NCBI GenBank assembly: GCA_963777355.1
Contig: CAVZQK010000080.1
Coordinates: 372,001 to 436,000, forward strand
From: DATJHM01 sp963777355
Lineage (GTDB): Bacteria > Chloroflexota > Ktedonobacteria > Ktedonobacterales > Ktedonobacteraceae
Direction of reading: 5' to 3'
Length of the DNA stretch: 64,000 nucleotides
In this document: positions 1 to 8,132 of the stretch, one piece after another
Layout of the letters: each line of letters begins with the position of its first letter
Position numbering within the stretch: the first letter of the stretch is position 1
Position numbers and translations under genes: made by a program
The notes under the pieces: generated by a model
Seen by the model: the letters and a program-made list of their open reading frames with translations, nothing else
Database searches by the model: none
Told to the model about the DNA's origin: nothing

Positions 1-770
1 AAGATGAAGCTGGCACGAATGGCCTGGCACTTCTTTTGTGTAATAGCTCAGAAGATCCTCAGCGCGAGGCCCAGGCCCTTCATGCCCTGGTTGAACGCAA
101 GGTCGATGGTATTATTGTCTGTGCTTCTCGTATTCCTGATAATGATCTTATTGACCTCTCTAGTAAGTACAAAAGGCCGCTGGTTCTGATCAATCGGCGG
201 CTCAAATATGAGCGTATCCCCTGTATTGTCATCGATTTTGAAAACGCGATGTATCGCGCAGTTCACCATCTTCTACAACTCAAGCATACAAAGATTGCTT
301 ATCTGGCTGGACATGGAGCGACTCAATCCTCTCTCGCACGCTATAGAGGCATTAAACACGCTCTGCAAGAGCAAAATCTGACCCTCCCAGATGCATGGTG
401 TCCTACTAGTTTTCCTAATGTTGAAGGCGGTTTCCAGGTTATGAGCTCGCTCCTGGCTCTGCCTGCCTCTGAACAGCCCACAGCGGTTATCGCCTATAAC
501 GATACTATGGCAATCGGCGCGCTTCACGCTATTCGTGCTCATGGCTTGCGTGTCCCTGAAGATATCTCTATGGTTGGCTGTGACAATATCACTATGGCTG
601 CCCACACTAATCCCCCTCTTACTACAATTTATCAGCCAAAATATCGCATGGGCCAGCTTGCTATGCAAATGCTCCGTCAGATAATCGAAGGCGACTCAGC
701 TCCCCTGCGCGGTTATACGTTGCTGGAAAGCCCGCTTATAGTCCGGGAATCTACAGCCCTGTGTAGATAA
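1..770 (+). CDS. LacI-family transcriptional regulator, C-terminal part (5' end outside window)
   Basis: The reading frame is open from base 3 to the TAA at 768-770, so the gene starts upstream of the window. The visible 256 residues form the periplasmic-binding-protein-like effector domain of LacI/GalR regulators: an early VERKVDGIIVC strand, the VLINRR segment, the IAYLAGH strand, AVIAYNDTMAIGALHAIRAHG near residue 165, and the typical tail VPEDISMVGCDNI followed by PLTTIYQPKYRMGQLAM. The N-terminal helix-turn-helix is not in the window. Proteins of this family usually repress sugar-use genes and release DNA on binding a sugar. Rhamnose-type and sugar ABC genes lie within 17 kb, but no operator was identified, so the target is unknown. 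Confidence 0.92.
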   Translation, partial: DEAGTNGLALLLCNSSEDPQREAQALHALVERKVDGIIVCASRIPDNDLIDLSSKYKRPLVLINRRLKYERIPCIVIDFENAMYRAVHHLLQLKHTKIAYLAGHGATQSSLARYRGIKHALQEQNLTLPDAWCPTSFPNVEGGFQVMSSLLALPASEQPTAVIAYNDTMAIGALHAIRAHGLRVPEDISMVGCDNITMAAHTNPPLTTIYQPKYRMGQLAMQMLRQIIEGDSAPLRGYTLLESPLIVRESTALCR

Positions 771-796
771 AGTGTTTTATGTGCTAAATGCAAGTC

Positions 797-825
797 TAGC
801 CGCATGCATACTATCCATGCGGCTA
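797..825. terminator. Hairpin between LacI-type gene and catalase
   Basis: A 10-bp perfect stem (TAGCCGCATG with CATGCGGCTA) around a 9-nt loop lies in the 80-bp gap between two convergent genes. The following bases on the plus strand are pyrimidine-rich but not a clean T run. It probably ends transcription from one or both sides. Confidence 0.55.
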
Positions 826-850
826 CCTTCATTCGTTTCTTAAACTCTCG

Positions 851-3007
851 CTATGCTGGCACTTCCTCCATTTTTGGTCGCAGCCAGTGTCTATGCTGTG
901 CAATGGCATGCACAAACTCGTTCGTAAAAGATCTTAAATCAGGTGTATTTGCCGTTGTAACGATTCCATACTCACTCACTACTCCGCCTGTTGTCCCAGA
1001 TTTTCCAGCATTCACTGACTCCGTTGGCAGATTAGCAAATGGCAGTAGCTGGATTCCTTCTCCGACTGCTCCGATTGTCTTGGCATGTTTATAGGCTTCA
1101 GCGACAAAGTGGCGCGCGTCTCCTTGTTTCAATAGCTGCGCAACGCTGGCTTTTCCTCCCGGAATGAAGACCGCGTCGTACATGATTGAAGCAGTTGTGG
1201 CCGCACTCTTATCTACTGGTATACTCTGATTCCCCGCTCCGAAGAGCGTACCAAAGCTTTTCGCAATTACATCAACCGTTGCCCCCTGTTCTATAAGCGC
1301 TGTCTTTACCGTTTGCAGCTCCGTTTCGTTTACTCCATCTGAGGCTAGAATTGCTACGCGACGACCTTTGATAGAATTCTTGACGCTATTTTCCAGGCTT
1401 AAAGCTGGTGAACGATCAACTGTACGCCGTTTCTTTGGCGGTAGAATCCCAGGACGCTCACCTGGCTCTGGTGGCTTGACGCCTATTCCTCCCGCAACAC
1501 GTACCGCAAAGTCATGGTCAACATACTCGAACAGGCCAACCATACGTTCGCGAATTGCCATTGTCTCTACTTTACCTAGCTCAAACTGCGCGGCAGCTAC
1601 CTGGTGAGCCTGCTCAGCCGGAGATAGGCTCTTCCAGAAGAGCGTCGCCTGACTGAAGTAGTCTCTAAAGCTCTCACTGCGAGCCGCAATTTTTCGCCCA
1701 TCAACTTTTTCTGCGTAGTGGATATAGGCACCCGCGGATTCGGGCGTCATCATAGGACAACCACCACTTAGCGAGTTTGGATGGTAGCTGGTTCGCGCTT
1801 GATTGATTGTTTGCCGCATGGAACCATCGCGCTGATTGTTGTGGACTGGCGCTAGCGTTCGATTAATCGGTATCTCGGCAAAGTTTGGTCCTCCTAGTCT
1901 GGTCAATTGTGTGTCAATATAGGAGAAGAGGCGGCCTTGTAATAGTGGATCATTGGTGAAGTCGATGCCGGGTACGACATGACCAGGATGAAATGCTACC
2001 TGCTCTGTCTCGGAAAAAAAGTTGTCGGGATTGCGATTTAAGGTCATTTTTCCGATACGCCGTACCGGGACTAGTTCTTCTGGAATGATCTTGGTAGGAT
2101 CTAATAGATCAAAGGCAAATGCGAACTCGTCTGCTTCATCAATTATCTGCACGCCAAATTCAAATTCTGGGTAATTGCCTTGCTCGATTGCCTCCCATAA
2201 ATCACGGCGCAACCAGTCAGGGTCTTTCCCCGCTAACTTCTGGGCCTCATCCCATGCTAACGAATGAGCGCCTAGCAATGGTTTCCAGTGGAATTTTACA
2301 AAAGAAGCTTTGCCGTCCGCATTTATAAAACGGAATGTGTGAATACCAAATCCTTCCATCATCCGAAAGCTGCGCGGTAACGCTCGGTCTGAAAGTACCC
2401 ACATGACCATATGGGTCGCTTCAGGCATCAGCGAGAGGATATCCCAGGAAGTGTCATGCGCGGTTGATGCCTGGGGCATCTCATGATGCGGTTCCGGTTT
2501 TACCGCATGGATGATATCAGGGAATTTGATCGCATCTTGAATAAAGAAGACTGGCATGTTATTGCCTACCAGGTCGAAGACTCCTTCTGAGGTGTAAAAC
2601 TTTGTGGCAAAACCTCGCACATCCCGTACTGTATCGGCTGATCCGCGTGATCCGGCTACGGTTGAGAAGCGCACAAACACGGGAGTCTTTACTGCTGGGT
2701 CTTGTAAGAATCCTGCTTTTGTATAGTGAGCCATCGACTCATAGACTTGAAAGTAGCCGTGCGCACCACTACCACGGGCATGAACGACTCTCTCAGGTAT
2801 GCGCTCATGGTCAAAATGGGTCATCTTCTCTCGAAAATGAAAATCTTCCATGAGCGTGGGACCGCGCTCTCCCGCCTTTAAAGAATCATCTGTATGATTG
2901 ATGCGTAAACCCTGGTTTGTGGTAAGGTATTCTCCTGCTGATGATTCTCGCTCAGGTTCCAGATTTTCCTGTTTGCTCTGTTCATTTACGTTCCCAGGCT
3001 CGGCCAT
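851..3007 (-). CDS. katE: Large-subunit catalase HPII (hydroperoxidase II)
   Basis: A cytoplasmic heme catalase of 718 residues that breaks hydrogen peroxide into water and oxygen. The length and a C-terminal DJ-1/PfpI-like domain (about residues 570-718, beginning RRVAILASDGVNETEL) mark the large-subunit clade. Active-site signatures are VVHARGSGAHG (distal His about 76), VGNNMPVFFIQDA (Asn about 149) and the heme-ligand segment RLFSYIDTQLTRLG. The ATG at 3007 is chosen because GAGGAG lies just upstream; a longer frame reaches 3097 but would overlap the next gene. It lies 79 bp downstream of a YciE-like ferritin-fold gene on the same strand, which suggests a shared oxidative or general stress role. 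Confidence 0.95.
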   Translation of the reverse strand: MAEPGNVNEQSKQENLEPERESSAGEYLTTNQGLRINHTDDSLKAGERGPTLMEDFHFREKMTHFDHERIPERVVHARGSGAHGYFQVYESMAHYTKAGFLQDPAVKTPVFVRFSTVAGSRGSADTVRDVRGFATKFYTSEGVFDLVGNNMPVFFIQDAIKFPDIIHAVKPEPHHEMPQASTAHDTSWDILSLMPEATHMVMWVLSDRALPRSFRMMEGFGIHTFRFINADGKASFVKFHWKPLLGAHSLAWDEAQKLAGKDPDWLRRDLWEAIEQGNYPEFEFGVQIIDEADEFAFAFDLLDPTKIIPEELVPVRRIGKMTLNRNPDNFFSETEQVAFHPGHVVPGIDFTNDPLLQGRLFSYIDTQLTRLGGPNFAEIPINRTLAPVHNNQRDGSMRQTINQARTSYHPNSLSGGCPMMTPESAGAYIHYAEKVDGRKIAARSESFRDYFSQATLFWKSLSPAEQAHQVAAAQFELGKVETMAIRERMVGLFEYVDHDFAVRVAGGIGVKPPEPGERPGILPPKKRRTVDRSPALSLENSVKNSIKGRRVAILASDGVNETELQTVKTALIEQGATVDVIAKSFGTLFGAGNQSIPVDKSAATTASIMYDAVFIPGGKASVAQLLKQGDARHFVAEAYKHAKTIGAVGEGIQLLPFANLPTESVNAGKSGTTGGVVSEYGIVTTANTPDLRSFTNEFVHAIAQHRHWLRPKMEEVPA

Positions 3008-3086
3008 GCTCTTCTCTCCTCGTTCGTAAATTATTTCAGCAGTATAGTATGACGACGAGACGTCTATAAATCTGGTTGGCCTGTAC

Positions 3087-3575
3087 CTATTTGGCAACTT
3101 TCTGGCCGAGTTGATGCTGAAGAGCTGCTAGCTTTTTCGCCGCCGCTTCTTCCTGTTGTAGATTCTGCTGGAAAAGAGGCACAAGCTGATTTAATCCCAG
3201 GCTTGTAGCCGAATCAATTAAGTTGTTATAAGCTGCCATTTCCAGATATTCGCTCTTGGAACCTGCTGCAATATCAAACATTGTTAATGCCTGTGCTGAT
3301 GGCTGCTGTTGCAGAAATGCTGTATGATCCTGTTGGAGACCTATCACTGCATGATTTTCTAGAGGGACCGGGGGCTGATTTATCATCTGAAAGCACTCTT
3401 CCAGGTTACGAACATGCTGCTGCGTCTCTTGCTGGTGCTGCAAAAAGGCTTCCTTGACCTGCGGTTCCTGACTTTCTTGCGCCAGCATCGGCAATACCTC
3501 CGCCAATTTTTGCTCTACGTCATACATTGCACACAGGTTGAAAAAAAAGAGATCTTGAGGACTTTGAATAGCCAT
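3087..3575 (-). CDS. YciE/YciF-like ferritin-fold protein (DUF892)
   Basis: This 162-residue, Gln-rich, all-helical protein matches the DUF892 (YciE/YciF) pattern: an N-terminal PQDLFFFNLCAMYDVEQKLAEVLP helix, a central QHQQETQQHVRNLEECF helix and a final QEEAAAKKLAAL helix. Family members have a ferritin-like four-helix bundle and are induced by stress; their chemistry is unproven. The ATG follows an AGGAA ribosome site. It precedes katE on the same strand with no terminator in between, so co-expression is likely. Confidence 0.85.
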   Translation of the reverse strand: MAIQSPQDLFFFNLCAMYDVEQKLAEVLPMLAQESQEPQVKEAFLQHQQETQQHVRNLEECFQMINQPPVPLENHAVIGLQQDHTAFLQQQPSAQALTMFDIAAGSKSEYLEMAAYNNLIDSATSLGLNQLVPLFQQNLQQEEAAAKKLAALQHQLGQKVAK

Positions 3576-3681
3576 GTTTCCTATTCCTTTCTGATTATCT
3601 GCTCTAAGGTAAGAACTATTTTATGGTCCTCAAGTATCACGACTTACCGTAAAAAAAGGTGACTGATCCGTTTCAATTTAT

Positions 3682-4271
3682 CTATGAAAGCGCTTCATCA
3701 TAGATGAAGTCTTCCTCGCCTTTATCTATGATCGGATTTTCCACAGCTGTTTCTTCCGTGAACCATTCTTCCTCTTGCCATCCTTCTGCCAGTACACTTA
3801 AACGTTTCAATTTCATTTCACGACTGGTACGTGGGGTCACGACTGGTAGTGCAAGAACCAACTCGAAATCATCGTCAGCGGCAATGCGGTTAAAGCGTTC
3901 AAGATCACAACCTGCACATTGATGAATGATGACGTACTCTCCATTGGGACGTTGAAAGCAACCAATCGGCTCCATTGATGCACCACAATCGCTACGACGA
4001 TCACCTGAACGCTGACCATCAACGTGGCGCGAGTAGAGACAATATGGACAATGGTTGCGATGCAGACTTCCACTCAGGGGCGGCGCTATGAAACGTCGGC
4101 AGTGCCTGCATTTGAATACTTCTTCAGTAGAACGCCGCTGATGCCGCTTTCGCTCTCTAGATTGCCTGGCTCTTCGTCCTCATCAAAAGACGCTTTATGG
4201 CGCTGAATACGCGAAAACTTTGGCTGCTCTTTATCTTCATTCTCCAGATGCGGAAAATTCCGGCTTTGCAA
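3682..4271 (-). CDS. RNHCP zinc-ribbon protein, frameshifted in this sequence
   Basis: Two overlapping frames together give one 196-residue RNHCP-domain protein. The first part (TTG at 4271, AGAGG seven bases upstream) reads a charged N-terminus with KFSRIQRHKASFDEDEE. The second part reads VFKCRHC, then RNHCPYCLYSRHVDG, DCGASM, HQCAGC and RIAADDDFELVLALPV. The paired CxxC motifs are probable zinc ligands. The two frames join near 4128-4145 if one T is restored in the minus-strand run read as GTTCT, giving SGVSTEEVFKC. The defining RNHCP motif sits upstream of the ATG at 3975, so a short ORF from that ATG would miss it. The function of the family is unknown. Confidence 0.78.
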
Positions 4272-5043
4272 AGGGGAACCTCTTCTTTATTCAAAATGCG
4301 GTACATTCGTTGAGAAAGCACCTCTGCACTACCCGCATAAATCGGTAGCTTGACGCAGAGAGACGTTGAACAAAGAGCCAGAACAATCGCTGCTGTAGAC
4401 ATAAAACCTTTTCCTTCTTTTCTTGAGAATCGGAGGTAACAAGATCCCATAGAGGCTCGATAAGCCATATGGGCAAACTCATAAATTAGTGCTTGAAGCA
4501 TGAAGAAACTGGGAATGTTTGAGGGGGGCGATGAGTCTGCGAAGAAAAAAGCATGCAAATATGGCCTTTGAAGGCAGCAACATATTCACATAGAAGAGAC
4601 TACCGGGATACAGAAAAATGTATCTGCTCTGCTTATATAAAGCAATCACAGATAACTGTTATCTGCATATTCGCCTTTTTACGGCACACTACTATTAAGG
4701 TTATAACAGAATGCGTTGGGGTATTTTCGTTAGTAGCCTCTTAGCAACTCATCGCGCAAAAAAAGAGGACCGCCATAAATAAATCTTTCTAGATAATCAA
4801 CTTTACTGCATAAAGTATAAAAGGATGAGTAGAAAAAGTCAAATTTTGGGGAACAGAAGCGGATAAGGGCTGGTATAAACCCTGATATAGTGAGAGTCTT
4901 ACAATATCGGGAGATGATAAATATAAAAATATAGAATGCACGGGCCTGCTGAGCGGCTTATCCACTCAGCAGGCCCCGGTTTTTGCAAACCGGAGTTCAT
5001 GACTCTTCTATATATGAAGGCGATCACGCTACTATATTTTTCC
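4272..5043. other. 772-bp gene-poor spacer
   Basis: AT-rich DNA with no open frame that resembles a known protein. A minus-strand frame of 133 codons (4157-4558) has no recognisable motif and overlaps the RNHCP gene. The only clear structure is the strong hairpin at 4942-4984. Confidence 0.5.
4942..4984 (+). terminator. Strong intrinsic-terminator-like hairpin
   Basis: A perfect 12-bp GC-rich stem (GGGCCTGCTGAG with CTCAGCAGGCCC) with an 11-nt loop is followed on the plus strand by CGGTTTTT. No plus-strand protein gene lies upstream, so it may end a small RNA, or serve the minus-strand gene ending at 5044. On the minus side no T run follows directly. Confidence 0.65.
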
Positions 5044-5883
5044 CTATATCATACAAACTTCCATCGCTACCCCTCTCTTACTGGCTAGTACCGTCTCTTC
5101 CAGTCTCTCAGCTACTCTATTCTCTGTCTCCAATACCTGAAAACGCTCTATTGAGCCTTCCTGTAAACGTTGCGCAAAAAAAGGTTCCTGATGAATCGTG
5201 CGAAACGCTTCTCGCAATCCTTCTTTGATATGCATATTCAACCGCGTAGAAACGACTATATTTGCTGCCTTTGAAACATTATATGTTGCAATCTCACGCA
5301 ATCCTCTGGCAAGGCTAACACTGTTCCTCAGGATAAGATCAAGTACACTTGCCTCTATTATTGCGGCATCTACCTCCCCATCCATTACCATCCGTAATGC
5401 TTGCACATAGGAACAGGTCTCCATTGCACTTTTTACTCGCAGCGATAGTAGACAGGCATCACATGCCAGTAAGGTCTCCTTTAGCGTAGAAGACTCTCTA
5501 TATGATGTATGCCCTCTGAAACAGTATGAGAAAGTATTTTCTTGCAGATCGGCTATAGTATGACAATAACTCTCTCTTCGTACCATAATTTTCAGTCTGC
5601 TTTTGCTGTTTGCTACTTGGCCCTCTGCCTGGCTGGTCTCCTGTAAAATAGCTGTGGCAATACACTCTACCGGATTGGGTTCCTGACCTGCCAGATATGC
5701 ATAATCAGGTGCAGCCACAAAACCTGCATCTATATATCCCTGGGAAAAGTCATCCAATTGTTCTCCGTTAAGAAGAAATGCTGGAATCCCAGTAAACTTT
5801 TCTACATACTCTGTCACATATCGATACATTTTATAATCTGCTGATGCGAAGTAGGTCGCAAAAAGCAAGGTTGTATCATTCAC
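5044..5883 (-). CDS. PhnD/SsuA-like substrate-binding domain protein without signal peptide
   Basis: The 279-residue protein has the two-lobed type-2 binding-protein pattern: an N-terminal LLFATYFASADY strand, DAGFVAAPDYAYLAG in the first lobe, a MVMDGEVDAAIIEASVLDLILR hinge region and FRTIHQEPFFAQRLQEG near the C-terminus. This resembles PhnD-type phosphonate or phosphite binders and related periplasmic proteins. It starts at a GTG (5883) with AGGGGG upstream, and it lacks both a hydrophobic leader and a lipobox, so it is probably cytoplasmic. No ABC permease or ATPase is adjacent. The ligand cannot be inferred. Confidence 0.6.
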   Translation of the reverse strand: MNDTTLLFATYFASADYKMYRYVTEYVEKFTGIPAFLLNGEQLDDFSQGYIDAGFVAAPDYAYLAGQEPNPVECIATAILQETSQAEGQVANSKSRLKIMVRRESYCHTIADLQENTFSYCFRGHTSYRESSTLKETLLACDACLLSLRVKSAMETCSYVQALRMVMDGEVDAAIIEASVLDLILRNSVSLARGLREIATYNVSKAANIVVSTRLNMHIKEGLREAFRTIHQEPFFAQRLQEGSIERFQVLETENRVAERLEETVLASKRGVAMEVCMI

Positions 5884-6377
5884 TATTGCCCCCTTAGAAG
5901 ATCTGCTATCCTTCTCACAAAAACCTTCTTTTCAAAAAAGATTTATTCTCACACATCCATAAAGTAAGATACCACAAGAAAGACTCCTGCTGAGTTTTTT
6001 ATTCAGTACTATAGTGAAGAAACGAAGCAGAACTCTTTGATTTACTTGCGGATTTTTTAGTAAGACAAACAGGTGCTTTTAGCAACAGAAGCAGATAGGA
6101 GGAAGACAACAGCATGTGAATGTCTTATAACAAGGAGCTGGCGAAATTTGATAGGATATCTTACTCAGATACGCAATAGGATTCCCTCTTCCCTTTTGAG
6201 AAGCTTTATCCCTACTACTTTTTTTCCAGAATTGAGCCATAAGACACCTCTTCTAGACGTTTACAACATTCGTCTTGACTATTTTTATGTATACTAAATA
6301 GATCAACTAAGTCAAGTATAGAAAATAAAAAATACCTTGTCAAGGTAGTAGCACAATTATTTACAATTTAATTCTTG
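5884..6377. other. 494-bp spacer, no gene seen
   Basis: AT-rich spacer between two minus-strand genes. It holds the small terminator at 6321-6347 and presumably the promoter for the gene starting at 5883. The only open frame of note (6073-6297, plus) shows no known motif. Confidence 0.5.
6321..6347 (-). terminator. Intrinsic terminator of the dehydrogenase gene
   Basis: On the minus strand TACCTT-GAC-AAGGTA is followed by TTTTTTATTTT, about 30 bp after the stop of the dehydrogenase at 6378. The stem is short (6 bp) but the T run is clear. Confidence 0.65.
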
Positions 6378-7385
6378 CTATACTGCGATCATGGCTTTAA
6401 TAACGCCGCTGTTGCGATTGAGCCACTGCGGAAATGCCTCGCCTAAATTCTCAAAATTAGCTCGGTGCGTAATCCAGGGCTCGGTCTGAATTTGCCCGTT
6501 CTCCATATATTGAATAATGCGCTGGAAATCCGCACTTGTCGAGTTTCGACTACTGAGCAGCGTAATCTCCTTACGGTGAAAATCTGGATCATGAAAGGTT
6601 ACATCACCTTGAAAAAGTCCAACAAAAATCAATTTTCCACCGTTCGCTACAAGATTAAATGCTCCTTGCATAGACTGCTTATTCCCTGTAGCATCAAAAA
6701 CTACGCTCGGTAACTCGTCGACTGGGAAAAGTTTCTGCGGATCACTCTGCTTGAGTAGGCAGGTGACCGCTGGCCAGAGTTGCTGGCAGAAGGCGAGCCG
6801 CGTTTCACTGATATCCGTCACTGTCACGTTGGCTCCCGCGAGCAGGGCAAATTGGATAACCGCCAGGCCGATTGGTCCTGCCCCTATAACCAGGACTTGC
6901 TCTCCCACTTCAATCTGTGCTCTTGCAACTGCATGTGCTCCTATACCAAGCGGCTCAACCAGTGCCAATTGGTCGAAGCTTAGGGTTTTTGTCGGATGTA
7001 AGTATTTTGCCGGTATAACTGCATATTCACGCATCCCACCATCAATATGTACACCAAATACTTTAAGATTTAGGCAACAGTTGGGTTTCCCTCTTCGACA
7101 CGCCGAACATATCCCACAATAAAAATATGGCTCTACAGCGCAACGCGTACCGACAACGAGATTTTCTACCTGCTCACCCAGGGCCACAATCTCAACACCT
7201 AGCTCATGACCCAGGATGCGCGGATAGGAAAAAAATGGTTGCTCTCCCAGAAATGCATGAAAATCGGTCCCACACACTCCTATACGCCGGATACGAATTA
7301 GTGCCTCATCAGCACCAGGGGGTTGTGGCTCCTCAGCCTCACTTTTTCTCAATTGACCAGATTCGCTAAGGATGATGGACTGCAT
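6378..7385 (-). CDS. Zinc-dependent medium-chain alcohol/polyol dehydrogenase
   Basis: A 335-residue medium-chain dehydrogenase. Catalytic zinc ligands are in GVCGTDFHAF (Cys about 38) and GHELGVEIVALG (His-Glu about 60). The structural-zinc loop CGICSACRRGKPNCC carries four Cys. The Rossmann motif is VLVIGAGPIGLAVIQFALLAGA near residue 165. The family oxidises sugar alcohols or sugar acids with NAD(P). The gene is 194 bp downstream of the rhamnose mutarotase gene on the same strand, so a role in oxidising a 6-deoxy sugar or its acid is plausible. The exact substrate is inferred, not shown. Confidence 0.85.
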   Translation of the reverse strand: MQSIILSESGQLRKSEAEEPQPPGADEALIRIRRIGVCGTDFHAFLGEQPFFSYPRILGHELGVEIVALGEQVENLVVGTRCAVEPYFYCGICSACRRGKPNCCLNLKVFGVHIDGGMREYAVIPAKYLHPTKTLSFDQLALVEPLGIGAHAVARAQIEVGEQVLVIGAGPIGLAVIQFALLAGANVTVTDISETRLAFCQQLWPAVTCLLKQSDPQKLFPVDELPSVVFDATGNKQSMQGAFNLVANGGKLIFVGLFQGDVTFHDPDFHRKEITLLSSRNSTSADFQRIIQYMENGQIQTEPWITHRANFENLGEAFPQWLNRNSGVIKAMIAV

Positions 7386-7552
7386 TGGTTTTTACTCACT
7401 TTCTACGGTAGTAATAGTTTTTTTTACCTGGTGCATAAAGACACACGATCTGGTTGGAAAAAGTCGTGTGTTGCATTACTCGGTGGTGTGGTGTATCCTG
7501 GCACTCATCTGCCCAGAGATACATGGGCTTTGCCACAATTTCCTCTCACCTG

Positions 7553-7580
7553 TTGAGGATTGAAACTTGAGGATTGAAAC
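7553..7580 (+). repeat. Tandem 14-mer resembling a CRISPR repeat end
   Basis: TTGAGGATTGAAAC occurs twice back to back, ending at the stop codon of the mutarotase gene. The ATTGAAAC end is common in CRISPR repeats, but there are no spacers or further copies here. A similar doubled motif lies at 61563-61598. Confidence 0.6.
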
Positions 7581-7906
7581 TAGTTTGTATGAAATACTTC
7601 TTTCATTACTGTCCACCATTCTCCCTCATTGTGATCTTCCATCGGCTCCTGCATCGGGTCGGTGTGTGTCCACCACTCCTGCGTCTTCGGGTCTTCGGCC
7701 ATTTTTCTCATATCTCTGGCAAAGTCTTCACCGATATATTCAAAATAGGCAAATAGTAGCGTGCCATAACGAAAAATAGAATAGTTGCGCATATTGCACT
7801 CATGAATCGTTGCCAGCACTTCAGGCCACACAGCCGCATGGATCTGTTCGTAGTCTTCTATTCGCTCAGGTTTCACACGGATAAGTTGTCCAAAACGGCG
7901 TCCCAT
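7580..7906 (-). CDS. rhaM: L-rhamnose mutarotase family protein
   Basis: A small 108-residue ferredoxin-like-fold enzyme that interconverts the alpha and beta anomers of L-rhamnose (or L-fucose in relatives). Typical segments are RIEDYEQIHAAVWPEVLATI, a SIFRYGTLLFAYFEYIG strand and PMQEPMEDHNEGEWWTVMKEVFH at the C-terminus. The length matches the family. The ATG at 7906 has GAAGGAGA upstream. It is the first gene of a likely two-gene unit with the zinc dehydrogenase. The symbol is by family; fucose or another 6-deoxy sugar cannot be excluded. Confidence 0.88.
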   Translation of the reverse strand: MGRRFGQLIRVKPERIEDYEQIHAAVWPEVLATIHECNMRNYSIFRYGTLLFAYFEYIGEDFARDMRKMAEDPKTQEWWTHTDPMQEPMEDHNEGEWWTVMKEVFHTN

Positions 7907-8132
7907 CAGATCTTTCTCCTTCTAGTGAGCAGCGCTTTTTTATGATAAGGAATACAGCAAACGAGCACTGCATTTCAGTTCTATAAGGAGTTTACGACGA
8001 TGCCACAACTAAGGTGTGAAGTACCCCGCTTCAAAGCGCGGAGTTTTACGGGCGATCTGATAACTGTTCAGGTCCCGCATAAACTGAAGAGGTGGCTACC
8101 ATTACCCGCCCTACCTGCTGGAGCCTATATCA

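Noticed and set aside
4157..4558. Minus-strand ORF of 133 codons
   Set aside because: No known motif, no ribosome site, and it overlaps the RNHCP gene in another frame.
7553..7580. CRISPR array
   Set aside because: Only two abutting copies with no spacer and no cas genes in the window.
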